Assembly: GCF_900112615.1 (NCBI RefSeq)
Contig: NZ_FOMK01000002.1
Span: 1-64,000 of the forward strand
Source of the DNA: Chitinophaga sp. CF118
GTDB taxonomy: Bacteria; Bacteroidota; Bacteroidia; Chitinophagales; Chitinophagaceae
Length of the DNA stretch: 64,000 bases
Direction of reading: 5' to 3'
A model generated the notes under the pieces. That model was not told the DNA's origin, did no database searches, and saw nothing but the letters and a program-made list of their open reading frames with translations. A program made the position numbers and the translations under genes. This document shows, piece after piece, positions 45,477 to 55,010 of the stretch; position 1 is the first letter of the stretch, and every line of letters starts with the position of its first letter.

Positions 45477-45560
45477 ATGCTCACATTTCTTTACCTGGTT
45501 ATCATGCTGGGATGCTTTTACATCTTCTTTAAATCAATTGATTTCTTTGAAAACATTTAA
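45477..45560 (+). CDS. 27-residue membrane peptide upstream of kdpF
   Basis: This tiny ORF (ATG 45477, TAA 45558-45560) encodes MLTFLYLVIMLGCFYIFFKS plus IDFFENI. One hydrophobic helix covers residues 2-18. It lies 14 bp after the previous gene and 12 bp before kdpF, in a compact operon layout. Size and topology resemble KdpF, yet the sequence is different. It may be a second small subunit of the Kdp complex or a KdpF duplicate. It could also be non-coding, as so short an ORF has little statistical support. Confidence 0.5.
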   Translation: MLTFLYLVIMLGCFYIFFKSIDFFENI

Positions 45561-45572
45561 AACACCTGCTAT

Positions 45573-45653
45573 ATGATGACAATGTTGCTCATAACATCCA
45601 TTCTCGTATTCATTTACCTGGTGTATGTTTTACTGAAACCTGAAAAATTCTGA
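45573..45653 (+). CDS. kdpF: KdpF small subunit of potassium-transporting ATPase
   Basis: A 26-residue peptide beginning MMTMLLITSILVFIYLVYVL and ending LKPEKF. The C-terminal VYVLLKPEKF closely matches the conserved KdpF ending YALLRPEKF. A single transmembrane helix is predicted. KdpF stabilises the KdpABC complex in the inner membrane. It lies 19 bp before kdpA, its usual place. Confidence 0.88.
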   Translation: MMTMLLITSILVFIYLVYVLLKPEKF

Positions 45654-45672
45654 TCCTTAAACCTTTCAACTG

Positions 45673-47382
45673 ATGAATAGCGAAATGACAGGCGTCATCG
45701 TCACATTTATTATCACCTTACTGATTGCTTTTCCACTTGGTAAATACATTGCCAAAGTATTTAAAGGAGAGAAAACAATCACCGACTTCATGTCTCCACT
45801 GGAACGGCTCATATTTCGTATATCCGGAATAGATACCACTAAGGAAATGAATTGGAAACAGCATATGGTTGCTTTACTCTGTATCAATGGAGTATGGCTG
45901 ATCTATGCTTTTTATGTGCTGCTTTTCCAGGGCAGCCTGCCGCTGAACCCGGATGGTAATCCCAGTATGGCTCCTGACCTGGCATTTAATACCAGTATCA
46001 GCTTCCTGGTAAATTGTAACCTGCAACACTATTCTGGCGAAACAGGACTAACCTATCTTACACAGTTATACGTTATTACATTCCTGCAATTTGTTTCTGC
46101 TGCAACAGGCGTAGCCGCAGTTGCTGTACTGTTCAGGGCATTTGCAGAAAAAACAACCGAGAAGCTGGGTAACTTCTTTGTGTTCTTTACCAAAACCATT
46201 ACCCGTATTCTGCTACCACTGAGTATTATCGTTGCCTGCTTACTGGCATTTAACGGAACACCTGCCAGCTTTGATGGAAAAGATAGCATCGTAACTCTGC
46301 AAGGAGATTCTGTCCAGGTATCCCGAGGACCTGCGGCAGGGATGATTGCTATTAAACACCTTGGAACAAATGGTGGTGGATGGTTTGGTGCTAACTCCGC
46401 TCATCCGCTGGAGAACCCTACCTATTTCACGAATATGGTAGAAGTAATAGCACAGGTGATTCTGCCAATGGCGCTCATCTTTGCTTTTGGTTTCTTTATC
46501 CGGAAAAGAAAACTGGGATACGCCATATTCGGCGTGATGACTTTAGGCATGCTGACCTTTATGATCCCTACAATGTTTTCAGAACTGGGAGGCAATCCTT
46601 CATTCGCTAAAATAGGGCTGCATGATATCTCTGCAATGGAAGGAAAAGAAGTGCGTTTCGGGGTACCGGCGTCTGCTTACTGGCAGGTAATGACAACTAT
46701 CATTTCTACAGGTTCGGTGAACTCAATGCATGATAGCTCCATGCCTTTGTCAGGTGCTATGCAGATGCTGGGGATGATGACTAACTGCTTTTATGGAGGT
46801 AAAGGTGTGGGGCTACTGAACTACTTCATTTTCCTGATAATAGCAGTATTCATTTCCGGTTTGATGGTAGGTAGAACGCCTGAATTCATGGGGCGGAAAG
46901 TGGAAGCCCGTGAAATGAAAATAGCAGCAATGATCGCCTTGTTCCACCCATTCCTGGTGCTGGTGGGAACCGCGATATCTGCATATATCGTTACTTATCA
47001 TCCTCAGGCAGCATGGGCTGTACAACCAGGCTCCTGGCTGAATAATCCCGGAAATCACGGGTTCTCAGAAATGCTTTACGAATACACTTCTTCCTCCGCT
47101 AATAACGGATCCGGATTTGAAGGATTGGGCGATAATAATATCTTCTGGAATATCACTACTGGCATCGTGATGCTATTGGGGAGGTTTATTCCTATCATAG
47201 GACCAGTAGCCATTGCAGGTATCCTGGCCAAAAAGAAATATATCCCTGAATCAGCGGGTACATTACAGACGGATACGGCGACTTTCGGAATTATGACTTA
47301 TGCTGTAATCATGATCCTTGCAGCACTCGCCTTCTTCCCTGCACTTACATTAGGCCCGATCGCTGAATTCTTCCAATTGTAA
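45673..47382 (+). CDS. kdpA: Potassium-transporting ATPase subunit A
   Basis: The product has 569 residues and about ten membrane helices. It shows the four-fold selectivity-filter segments of KdpA: SFLVNCNLQHYSGETGLTYL, GTNGGGWFGANSAHPLENPT, SVNSMHDSSMPLSGAMQML and SSSANNGSGFEGLGDNN. This is the K+-binding, channel-like subunit in the inner membrane, allied to the Trk/Ktr superfamily. Length is normal. kdpB follows after 15 bp. The protein works with KdpB, KdpC and KdpF to take up K+ with high affinity when external potassium is low. Confidence 0.97.
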   Translation: MNSEMTGVIVTFIITLLIAFPLGKYIAKVFKGEKTITDFMSPLERLIFRISGIDTTKEMNWKQHMVALLCINGVWLIYAFYVLLFQGSLPLNPDGNPSMAPDLAFNTSISFLVNCNLQHYSGETGLTYLTQLYVITFLQFVSAATGVAAVAVLFRAFAEKTTEKLGNFFVFFTKTITRILLPLSIIVACLLAFNGTPASFDGKDSIVTLQGDSVQVSRGPAAGMIAIKHLGTNGGGWFGANSAHPLENPTYFTNMVEVIAQVILPMALIFAFGFFIRKRKLGYAIFGVMTLGMLTFMIPTMFSELGGNPSFAKIGLHDISAMEGKEVRFGVPASAYWQVMTTIISTGSVNSMHDSSMPLSGAMQMLGMMTNCFYGGKGVGLLNYFIFLIIAVFISGLMVGRTPEFMGRKVEAREMKIAAMIALFHPFLVLVGTAISAYIVTYHPQAAWAVQPGSWLNNPGNHGFSEMLYEYTSSSANNGSGFEGLGDNNIFWNITTGIVMLLGRFIPIIGPVAIAGILAKKKYIPESAGTLQTDTATFGIMTYAVIMILAALAFFPALTLGPIAEFFQL

Positions 47383-47397
47383 TAAATTATAAAAATC

Positions 47398-49452
47398 ATG
47401 TCTGATCATAAAAGTAATAAACTCTTTGAAGCGGCGCTGGTAAGTGAAGCATTGAAACAAGCTATTGTGAAGCTGTCTCCTAAAAGTATGTTCCGCAACC
47501 CGGTGATGTTTACCGTAGAAATTGGCACTGTCATTATGATGATGGTGACTATATACACCTGGTATTCCGGAGATCGTGCACAAGGTTCTTTCGGCTATAA
47601 CCTTGCAGTATTCTCCGTGTTATTGTTAACGCTGCTGTTTGCCAACTTTGCGGAAGCGATTGCAGAAGCGAGAGGTAAAGCACAGGCAGAAAGCCTCCGG
47701 AAAACAAGAGAAGAAACACCTGCGAAGAAAATATTTCCTGTAGGTGAAATGTTTACAGATGAAATAAAGATCGTTCCTTCTTCACAACTACGTAAAGGTG
47801 ATCTGTTTGTATGTGAAGCCGGAGATATGATTCCAATGGATGGTGAAATCATTAAAGGATTAGCTACCATCGATGAATCTGCTATTACCGGTGAATCTGC
47901 TCCCGTAATCAGGGAATCCGGCGGAGATAAGTCATCTGTGACCGGAGGTACGAAAGTACTGAGTGATAAGATCATTGTGCGGGTTACTACAGATCCGGGC
48001 GAAAGCTTCCTTGATAAAATGATTGCATTGGTAGAAGGTGCCAGCCGCCAGAAAACACCCAATGAGATCGCATTGACTATCCTGCTGGCCAGCTTCACCA
48101 TCGTATTCATTATTGTGTGTGTGACCTTAAAACCTTTTGGCGATTATGCTCATACACCAATCACTATAGCGGCCTTTGTGTCTTTGTTTGTTTGCCTGAT
48201 CCCTACCACTATCGGTGGACTGCTAAGCGCCATTGGTATTGCAGGTATGGATCGTGCTTTACGGGCCAATGTAATAACCAAGAGCGGGAAAGCTGTGGAA
48301 ACAGCGGGCGACCTTGATACCTTACTGCTTGATAAAACCGGGACTATTACTATTGGCAACCGTAAAGCCACACACTTCTGGCCAGCCCTTGGCATCGATA
48401 AGAAAGAATTTATTGAAACCTGTGCGATGGCTTCCCTGGCAGATGAAACTCCTGAAGGAAAGTCTATTATAGAACTGGCAGCTGAAAAAGGTGTGAAAGT
48501 AAATCTCCCGGATAAAAATAAAGTCACTTTTATACAGTTCACTGCTGAAACAAGAAGTAGCGGACTGGATTTTGACGGTATAAAAATCAGAAAAGGTGCT
48601 ATGGATTCTATCCGGAACATAGTACTGAAAGCGAACAATCCTTTTACTGATGAAACAGTAGAAAGAGTAAAGGAAATAGCTTCTAATGGTGGTACTCCGC
48701 TTGTAGTAAGCCGTAATTCTCAGATAGCAGGCGTGATAGAATTGCAGGATATTATCAAACCCGGCATAAGAGAACGTTTTGAAAGATTACGCCGTATGGG
48801 TGTGAAAACTGTAATGGTAACGGGCGACAACCCACTTACTGCAAAATACATTGCAGACAAAGCCGGTGTGGATGACTTCATTGCAGAAGCAAAACCTGAG
48901 GATAAAATGATTTACATCCGTAAAGAACAGGAAGGCGGTAAGCTTGTAGCTATGATGGGCGATGGTACCAACGATGCTCCTGCCCTTGCACAGGCTGACG
49001 TAGGAGTAGCGATGAACAGTGGCACACAGGCTGCCAAAGAAGCTGGTAATATGGTAGACCTGGATAATGATCCTACCAAACTGATAGAAATCGTTGAAAT
49101 CGGTAAACAGCTGCTGATGACAAGAGGTACTCTTACCACCTTTTCTATTGCAAACGACGTGGCTAAGTATTTCGCTATCGTACCTGCACTTTTCATTACC
49201 TCTATTCCTGCATTACAGGGACTGAATGTGATGCATCTTGCCAGTCCTGAGAGTGCGATTCTTTCTGCTGTAATCTTTAATGCGCTGATCATTCCTGCGC
49301 TGATTCCGCTGGCGTTGAAAGGGGTGTCTTACAAACCAATTGGTGCGAGTGCCCTGTTACGCAGAAACCTGCTGATATACGGATTAGGCGGTGTGATTAT
49401 TCCTTTTATAGGGATCAAGCTGATAGATCTACTGCTCGCTCTTTTTATGTAA
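47398..49452 (+). CDS. kdpB: Potassium-transporting P-type ATPase subunit B
   Basis: The product has 684 residues, a P-type ATPase of the Kdp class. The phosphorylation motif is LLDKTGTIT (Asp312), the actuator motif TGES is at 164-167, and the hinge/nucleotide motif is [12 protein letters not shown]. Membrane segments are near 35-55, 66-85, 222-245, 252-278 and three at the C-terminus. It hydrolyses ATP to drive K+ moved through KdpA. The Ser of TGES is the position that is inhibited by phosphorylation in E. coli KdpB, so the same control is possible here. Spacing to kdpC is 21 bp. Confidence 0.98.
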   Translation: MSDHKSNKLFEAALVSEALKQAIVKLSPKSMFRNPVMFTVEIGTVIMMMVTIYTWYSGDRAQGSFGYNLAVFSVLLLTLLFANFAEAIAEARGKAQAESLRKTREETPAKKIFPVGEMFTDEIKIVPSSQLRKGDLFVCEAGDMIPMDGEIIKGLATIDESAITGESAPVIRESGGDKSSVTGGTKVLSDKIIVRVTTDPGESFLDKMIALVEGASRQKTPNEIALTILLASFTIVFIIVCVTLKPFGDYAHTPITIAAFVSLFVCLIPTTIGGLLSAIGIAGMDRALRANVITKSGKAVETAGDLDTLLLDKTGTITIGNRKATHFWPALGIDKKEFIETCAMASLADETPEGKSIIELAAEKGVKVNLPDKNKVTFIQFTAETRSSGLDFDGIKIRKGAMDSIRNIVLKANNPFTDETVERVKEIASNGGTPLVVSRNSQIAGVIELQDIIKPGIRERFERLRRMGVKTVMVTGDNPLTAKYIADKAGVDDFIAEAKPEDKMIYIRKEQEGGKLVAMMGDGTNDAPALAQADVGVAMNSGTQAAKEAGNMVDLDNDPTKLIEIVEIGKQLLMTRGTLTTFSIANDVAKYFAIVPALFITSIPALQGLNVMHLASPESAILSAVIFNALIIPALIPLALKGVSYKPIGASALLRRNLLIYGLGGVIIPFIGIKLIDLLLALFM

Positions 49453-49473
49453 TTATCTTTTAAAGAAAACAAG

Positions 49474-50037
49474 ATGAAAAAGTATTTGCTTCCTTCTATA
49501 AAACTAACAGCCCTGATGATTCTCCTATGTGCTGTGTTGTATCCCCTGTTGATTGCAGGGATTGCCAAACTGGCTCCGGGACAGGGAAAAGGAGAAACCA
49601 TTTCGCTTAATGGGAAAGTAGTAGGATATGAAAATATAGGACAGAAATTTACTGCTGATAAATATTTCTGGGGGCGTCCTTCGGCTGTAGATTATAATGC
49701 AGCAGGATCTGCAGGTTCTAATAAAGGCCCTTCTAATCCGGATTACCTGAAAACAGTACAAGCCCGTATAGATAGTTTCCTGGTGCATAATCCGGGTGTG
49801 CGTAAGGAAGATATTCCTGCAGAGATGGTAACAGCTTCCGGTAGCGGACTGGATCCGGATATCTCCCCTGCTTCTGCTATCATACAGGTAAAGAGAGTTG
49901 CAGCGATTAGAAACCTCAATGAAAATGCAGTGATGGATCTCGTAGCTAAACATACAGAAGCTCCGCTGCTGGGCATACTGGGACCTAAGAAAGTGAATGT
50001 ACTGAAACTGAATATTGATCTGGACAAGTTACCATAG
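49474..50037 (+). CDS. kdpC: Potassium-transporting ATPase subunit C
   Basis: The product has 187 residues. It has a single N-terminal membrane helix (LTALMILLCAVLYPLLIAGI) and a periplasmic domain with the family motifs FTADKYFWGRPSAVDYNAAGSA, split across 210-character-free core segments such as YFWGRPSAVDYN, then GSNKGPSN, SGSGLDPDISPASAIIQVKR and LNLNIDLDKLP-like C-terminus. KdpC is essential for assembly and stabilises ATP binding by KdpB. It closes the kdpFABC block; a porin gene follows after 122 bp. Confidence 0.97.
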   Translation: MKKYLLPSIKLTALMILLCAVLYPLLIAGIAKLAPGQGKGETISLNGKVVGYENIGQKFTADKYFWGRPSAVDYNAAGSAGSNKGPSNPDYLKTVQARIDSFLVHNPGVRKEDIPAEMVTASGSGLDPDISPASAIIQVKRVAAIRNLNENAVMDLVAKHTEAPLLGILGPKKVNVLKLNIDLDKLP

Positions 50038-50159
50038 AATAACCGTACAAAGTGCTGGCTTCTTAAAATATATGTGCAGAAGACGAGATTCGAATTCCCG
50101 GTTGCCTAATCCAGACCTTTTAAAACTTGAATATCGACCTATATATTAAACAAACAGAA

Positions 50160-51518
50160 ATGAAACGAATCTTATTAAGTGCTGTAATTGCGCTGAATGT
50201 AATCAATGTGAATGCTCAGGATAGCACTGGAACAAAAAACGCGGATAGTATCGTAATTAAAAAAGTTCCCTTTGATGGGATGGATCTTACCTGGATCAAT
50301 GGCCAGAACAGACAGAAAGATTTTCCACTGGTGATGAATGATGCTAAGGGAGAAACGATCCTTACAGGAGTTGTACTTGTGGATGGTTATTTTAACTACA
50401 ACTTTGCACGTCCGAAAGATAATACACAAACTATTTCGGCCACTACTGCCCGTAGTAATGAATTCTCTCTGAATCAGGCAAGTATTGGTATAGAAAGCAA
50501 TTATAAGAACATCATCACGCGGTTATGGTTACAAACCGGTAGTCAGACCGCTGTAGTACAGGAAGCCGATGGTTCTGTTGCCAGGGGACGAAATACCAGC
50601 ACCGGCAACCTGAAATTTATACGTGAGGCAGCAGCAGGATATCATTTCAATGTCAAATATGGTTTGAATATAGAGATGGGGATTTTCATGAGTTATATCG
50701 GACTTGAAAGTTATGTAATGCAGGAGAACTGGAGCTATCAGCGTAGCATGGTGTGTGACTTTACACCCTTTTACTTTCAGGGAGCCAGAATCCAGTTTTA
50801 TCCTACTAAAAAATTCAAAACAGAATTATGGTTATTGAACGGCTGGCAGAGTTATAACAGCTGGAGCAAGAATCCGGGGGTAGGTAATTCAAACTATTAC
50901 CGTCCTAATGAAAATCTGCAGTTAGTTGCCAACTTCTATTATGGCAATGACAGCAAAAGTGGTACGACCGAGTTATCAAAAGTGCATCGTTTTCACCATG
51001 ATAACAGCATCGTATACCGTTATTATAAAAGCAAGAGTGGAAAGGGAATTTCTCAGGCGGCTTTTAGTCTGAATAACCATTACGGTTTTCAATCGGGAGA
51101 CGGTGTGAAAGCGAAAGATAATTATATGGCAGGTTCTTCCCTGGCAAACAGGGTTTGGTTTAAGCAGAATAAGCTGGCTTTGACATTACGCGGAGACTAC
51201 GTCACTAATCCGGGAGGTTATCTGGCCTTTTCTCCTGCTGCCCCGGGAGCTATTCCAAATGACTATGATATTGCTATTGCGAATGGAGAAAAGTTGAAAA
51301 TGACACAGCTTTCAGGAACATTTGACGTGATGCCGAATGATCATGTCACTTTCAGATTTGAATTTGCGCATCGCAATAGTAATGTTCCATATTTTGCAGG
51401 CCCCGGCGGCACTACCTCACAAACCGGCTTCATTACAGATGCCCCCGATCCTACATGGAAACCTGACCTTAGAAAAACCGAAAACAGAATCATTGTTGCT
51501 GTAAATGTAAGGTTATAG
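50160..51518 (+). CDS. Outer-membrane beta-barrel porin (BBP2/OmpL-like) in kdp locus
   Basis: The chosen ATG is at 50160 (MKRILLSAVIALNVINVNAQ signal peptide); an upstream TTG start adds 11 non-signal residues. The mature protein of about 430 residues is a series of amphipathic strands ending NRIIVAVNVRL, with internal features FNYNFARPKD, AAGYHFNVKYGLNIEMGIFM and VTFRFEFAHRNSN. It resembles the putative beta-barrel porin-2 family. It lies 122 bp after kdpC and in the same direction as the kdp genes. It might therefore let K+ cross the outer membrane to the pump, but this is inferred from position. Confidence 0.78.
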   Translation: MKRILLSAVIALNVINVNAQDSTGTKNADSIVIKKVPFDGMDLTWINGQNRQKDFPLVMNDAKGETILTGVVLVDGYFNYNFARPKDNTQTISATTARSNEFSLNQASIGIESNYKNIITRLWLQTGSQTAVVQEADGSVARGRNTSTGNLKFIREAAAGYHFNVKYGLNIEMGIFMSYIGLESYVMQENWSYQRSMVCDFTPFYFQGARIQFYPTKKFKTELWLLNGWQSYNSWSKNPGVGNSNYYRPNENLQLVANFYYGNDSKSGTTELSKVHRFHHDNSIVYRYYKSKSGKGISQAAFSLNNHYGFQSGDGVKAKDNYMAGSSLANRVWFKQNKLALTLRGDYVTNPGGYLAFSPAAPGAIPNDYDIAIANGEKLKMTQLSGTFDVMPNDHVTFRFEFAHRNSNVPYFAGPGGTTSQTGFITDAPDPTWKPDLRKTENRIIVAVNVRL

Positions 51519-51528
51519 AGGTGTAACC

Positions 51529-51557
51529 AATGGCGGCCTATTTATTAGGTCGCCATT
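51529..51557 (+). terminator. Hairpin between porin and acetyltransferase genes
   Basis: AATGGCGGCCT / AGGTCGCCATT pairs at 10 of 11 positions around a 7-base loop, and is followed after a few bases by TCCTTAAAAATAAATAAA. There is no T-run directly after it. It may be a partial terminator that lowers expression of the downstream sensor genes. Confidence 0.5.
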
Positions 51558-51578
51558 ACATCCTTAAAAATAAATAAA

Positions 51579-52181
51579 ATGGAAGATATTATAGTCCGTG
51601 TGGCTACAGGAAAAGATGAATTGTTTGCAAAGATTATTACTGACGAAATGGAAGCGTCTGCTAAAGTACGTGGTACAGGAATTGCCAAACGTTCTCCTGA
51701 GGCCATCATCGAAAAAATAAGAGATGGTAAAGCTGTGATTGCGGTAACCGGGAATAATACATGGGTTGGTTTTTCCTATATAGAGACCTGGGCTAACGGA
51801 GAATTTGTATCCAACTCAGGTCTGATCGTAAGTCCTTTATTCAGAGAATTAGGAGTGGCCTCTGCCATCAAACAAAAGATTTTTAAATTATCGAAACAAA
51901 AATATCCTGCTGCTAAAATATTCAGTATTACTACCGGTCTGGCAATTATGAAAATGAATTCCCGGCTGGGGTTTGAACCCGTTACCTATAATGAGATTAC
52001 ACATGAAGAACGTTTCTGGAACGCCTGTAAAAGTTGCCCCAATTATCAGATACTGGAAGGCAAATCCTTCAAAAATTGTATGTGTACTGCCATGCTGTAT
52101 ACACCCAAAGATCATAGTCCGAAAACAAGAAGATTAGCTGTTAAATATAATACCTTTGAAAAGCATGAGAACTCCGTATGA
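51579..52181 (+). CDS. GNAT-fold acetyltransferase with Cys-rich C-terminus
   Basis: The product has 200 residues. The GNAT motif A region reads LIVSPLFRELGVASAIKQKI (about residues 82-102) and is followed by LAIMKMNSRLGFEPVTYNEI. The C-terminus carries several Cys (NACKSCPNYQILEGKSFKNC, then MCTAMLY), a pattern I associate with N-acetyltransferases found beside arginine-biosynthesis genes in Bacteroidota. Here it lies between the porin and the KdpD-like gene and overlaps the latter by 4 bp, so it is in the kdp regulatory unit. It could acetylate a small molecule or a protein of this unit. The Cys cluster might bind a metal. Substrate unknown. Confidence 0.75.
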   Translation: MEDIIVRVATGKDELFAKIITDEMEASAKVRGTGIAKRSPEAIIEKIRDGKAVIAVTGNNTWVGFSYIETWANGEFVSNSGLIVSPLFRELGVASAIKQKIFKLSKQKYPAAKIFSITTGLAIMKMNSRLGFEPVTYNEITHEERFWNACKSCPNYQILEGKSFKNCMCTAMLYTPKDHSPKTRRLAVKYNTFEKHENSV

Positions 52182-53302
52182 CTGAAAAAGAAAACAATGC
52201 ACAACACTTCCTTGATCTGATCCGGCAATCCAGACGTGGAAAATTTAAAGTGTACATAGGCATGAGCGCCGGTGTAGGTAAAACCTACAGAATGCTGCAG
52301 GAAGCCAGTACCCTGTTACGCAATGGTGTGGACGTAAAAATCGCCTATATAGAAACGCATAACAGGGCGGAAACACAGGCCTTGCTGGAAGGACTACCAG
52401 TAATACCCAGACGACAACTTTTCTATAAAGGTAAAGAGCTGGAAGAAATGGATGTGCAGGCTGTACTGAACCTGCATCCTGAAATCGTGGTGGTCGACGA
52501 GCTTGCACATACTAATATAGAAGGTAGCAAAAATGAAAAGAGATGGCAGGATGTGATTGAAATCCTGGATGCAGGTATTAACGTAATCAGTGCGGTGAAC
52601 ATCCAGCATATAGAAAGTCTGCAGGAAGAAATCAGGAATATTACCGGTATAGATGTGGCAGAAAGGATTCCGGACAGCATACTCCAACAGGCTGATGAGG
52701 TAGTGAATATAGATCTTACGGCCGACGAACTGGTGATCCGGCTGAAAGAGGGCAAAATCTATACAGCAGATAAGATAGCAATTGCAATGAAGAATTTCTT
52801 TCAACCTGAGAGAATTCTGCAACTGCGGGAATTGGCGTTAAAAGAGGTGGCATCGCAAGTGGAGCGAAAGATAGAATCTGCATTGCCGGGAACAGCGCAT
52901 TTAAGGAATGAACGTTTTATGGCCTGCATCAGCAGTAATCATACTGTTGCCAGGAAAGTGATACGCAAAACTGCCAGGCTGGCCGCTTATTACCACTCCA
53001 AATGGTACCTGCTGTATGTACAGACGCCTAAGGAAGACGGAGATAAGATAGGACTGGCAGCACAGCGACATCTGATCAACAATTTTAAGATGGCCATGGA
53101 AATGGGAGCAGAAGTGATCAAAGTGAAAAGCACTAATATTGCTAAAACTATTATAAATTCGGCGGAAGAAAAAAATATTACTACTATCTGTATGGGTAAA
53201 CCTCATCTGAACCTGACAGGCATCATATTAAATACGGCTGTTTTTTCACAATTGCTGGGGAAGCTGTCTACATCGGATATCGATATTGTAATTTTGTCAT
53301 AA
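52178..53302 (+). CDS. kdpD: KdpD N-terminal sensor and Usp domain protein without kinase
   Basis: The product has 374 residues, against roughly 900 for full KdpD. The KdpD sensor domain covers about 1-215: Walker A GMSAGVGKT (28-36), then VDVKIAYIETHNR, Walker B VVVDELAHTN, and the conserved NVISAVNIQHIESL and RIPDSILQQADEVVNIDLT. A universal-stress-protein-like domain follows at about 245-374 (ERFMACISSNHTVARKVIRK, TTICMGKPHLNLTG). The membrane helices, GAF and histidine kinase parts are absent. The gene overlaps the acetyltransferase by 4 bp and ends 1 bp before a separate histidine kinase gene. It probably senses ATP, K+ or second messengers and passes the state to that kinase. Confidence 0.92.
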   Translation: MTEKENNAQHFLDLIRQSRRGKFKVYIGMSAGVGKTYRMLQEASTLLRNGVDVKIAYIETHNRAETQALLEGLPVIPRRQLFYKGKELEEMDVQAVLNLHPEIVVVDELAHTNIEGSKNEKRWQDVIEILDAGINVISAVNIQHIESLQEEIRNITGIDVAERIPDSILQQADEVVNIDLTADELVIRLKEGKIYTADKIAIAMKNFFQPERILQLRELALKEVASQVERKIESALPGTAHLRNERFMACISSNHTVARKVIRKTARLAAYYHSKWYLLYVQTPKEDGDKIGLAAQRHLINNFKMAMEMGAEVIKVKSTNIAKTIINSAEEKNITTICMGKPHLNLTGIILNTAVFSQLLGKLSTSDIDIVILS

Positions 53303-53303
53303 C

Positions 53304-54995
53304 ATGCGTCTCAAAACTAAATTAAGTATAGGCATTGGTTTTTTATTTATTGCGATCCTGGTATCCGGGATCCTGGGGATCTTATCGATTCGTGTGATGA
53401 AACATGATGCACGCATGATCCTGGAAGACAATTACGAAACTTTGGTTTACAGCAATAACATGCTGCAACTATTGGATATGTTCATGGAAGATTCTACCAG
53501 CGTACCGCTGTTCGAGAAAAACCTGAAGCAACAGGAAGCCAATATCACCGAACCAGGAGAAGCTGCCGCCACTGAAGCTGTTCGTACATTATTCGAACAA
53601 TTAAAACGTGTTCCAGGTAATGACTCCCTCCTCTCCCTCATCCGCCAGAAAATATATATTATCAATACGGCTAATCAGCAGGCGATATTGAAGAAAAATC
53701 ATATAGCTGAAATGAATGCCAAAAATTTCAGTAACTGGCTGATGATCATTTTTGGTATGCTCACACTTATAGCATTCACACTGGCTGTTAATTTCCCAGG
53801 CATAATCAGCGAACCTGTAAAAGCATTATCAGATGGGATTAAAGCGATCGTCAATAAAGATTATTCCAAAAGGATCCGGCTTTCGCAAAAAGATGAATTC
53901 GGCGATCTGGCGCAGGCTTTTAACAGCATGGCCGAAAAACTGGATGAGTATGAACATAGTAACCTGGCTAAAATAAAATTCGAGAAAAGCCGTATTGACA
54001 CTATCATTAATCAAATGAATGATGGTATTATCGGTCTTGATGAAAACAGGCGATTACTATTTCTGAATAAAGTGGCCGAAAAATTACTGGGCTTAAAGGA
54101 AACAGAAATTATGGGGCAGTATGCACCAGATGTGGCCCTGCATAATGACCTGATGCGGAACCTGCTGCAAACAGAAGGGAAAGAAAAAGAACTTAAGATT
54201 TATGCTGATCAAAAGGAAAGTTATTTTCACCTTGACATCTTCAATGTAAATAATAATGAAAAGGTGATCGGCCAGGTGATAGTGCTCCGTAACATCACTC
54301 CTTTTCATGAATTGAATGAAGCTAAAACGAATTTCATCGCAACTATTTCCCATGAACTGAAAACACCTATTGCTTCTATTAAGATGAGTGCACAACTGTT
54401 ATCCGACACAAGAGTTGGCGGTGTTAATAAAGAACAGGAAGAACTGGTGAAGAGTATAAATGAGGATGCTAACCGGTTATTGAATATAACGAGCGAGTTG
54501 CTGAATATGAGCCAGGTTGAGACCGGGCATATACAGTTGAAAATACAACCAGTACTACCATCTATCATTATCAATAACGCGACTAATACCGTTAGTACTA
54601 CAGCACAACAGAAGAATATTTCTCTCAGGGTCATTAATAATTCTTATAATGAAAAAATCCTCACTGATCCTGAAAAAACGGCCTGGGTACTGACAAATTT
54701 CCTTACCAATGCGATCAAATATTCTCCTGAGGAAGGAGAGATTGTGTTAACTACTTCTATAGAAGGAGCTACTATCCGGTTCACGGTACAGGATCACGGA
54801 AGAGGTATAGAAGATAAATATCTTCCCCGGATCTTTGACCGTTACTTTAAAGTACCCGGTACAACAGAAAAACCTGGCACAGGGCTGGGGTTATCTATTT
54901 CCAGGGAGTTTATTGAAGCACAGGGCGGACAGATATGGGTGGAAAGTAAACTGGGAGAAGGCAGTACTTTTGGATTCAGCTTACCGAAACAATAG
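53304..54995 (+). CDS. Membrane sensor histidine kinase of the kdp locus
   Basis: The product has 563 residues. Membrane helices are at about 7-28 and 145-168 with an extracytoplasmic helical sensor between. Then come HAMP (about 170-222, VKALSDGIKAIVNKDYSKRI), PAS (about 232-338) and HisKA with the phospho-His in TISHELKTPIASIKM. The HATPase domain has N box NFLTNAIKYSPEEG, G1 DHGRGIEDKYLPRIFDRYF and G2 GTGLGLSISREF. It begins one base after the KdpD-like gene. With KdpD lacking its own kinase, this protein probably supplies the kinase module and phosphorylates the NtrC-type regulator at 43408. Pairing is inferred from the locus. Confidence 0.9.
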   Translation: MRLKTKLSIGIGFLFIAILVSGILGILSIRVMKHDARMILEDNYETLVYSNNMLQLLDMFMEDSTSVPLFEKNLKQQEANITEPGEAAATEAVRTLFEQLKRVPGNDSLLSLIRQKIYIINTANQQAILKKNHIAEMNAKNFSNWLMIIFGMLTLIAFTLAVNFPGIISEPVKALSDGIKAIVNKDYSKRIRLSQKDEFGDLAQAFNSMAEKLDEYEHSNLAKIKFEKSRIDTIINQMNDGIIGLDENRRLLFLNKVAEKLLGLKETEIMGQYAPDVALHNDLMRNLLQTEGKEKELKIYADQKESYFHLDIFNVNNNEKVIGQVIVLRNITPFHELNEAKTNFIATISHELKTPIASIKMSAQLLSDTRVGGVNKEQEELVKSINEDANRLLNITSELLNMSQVETGHIQLKIQPVLPSIIINNATNTVSTTAQQKNISLRVINNSYNEKILTDPEKTAWVLTNFLTNAIKYSPEEGEIVLTTSIEGATIRFTVQDHGRGIEDKYLPRIFDRYFKVPGTTEKPGTGLGLSISREFIEAQGGQIWVESKLGEGSTFGFSLPKQ

Positions 54996-55010
54996 CTATA
55001 TTAGCGCTAT

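Noticed and set aside
48150..48638. 162-codon open frame on the minus strand inside kdpB
   Set aside because: kdpB is certain over this range, and the antisense frame shows no motif.
50072..50122. Stretch resembling a tRNA T-arm (GATTCGAAT) between kdpC and the porin gene
   Set aside because: No acceptor, D or anticodon stem can be built around it, so it is not a tRNA.
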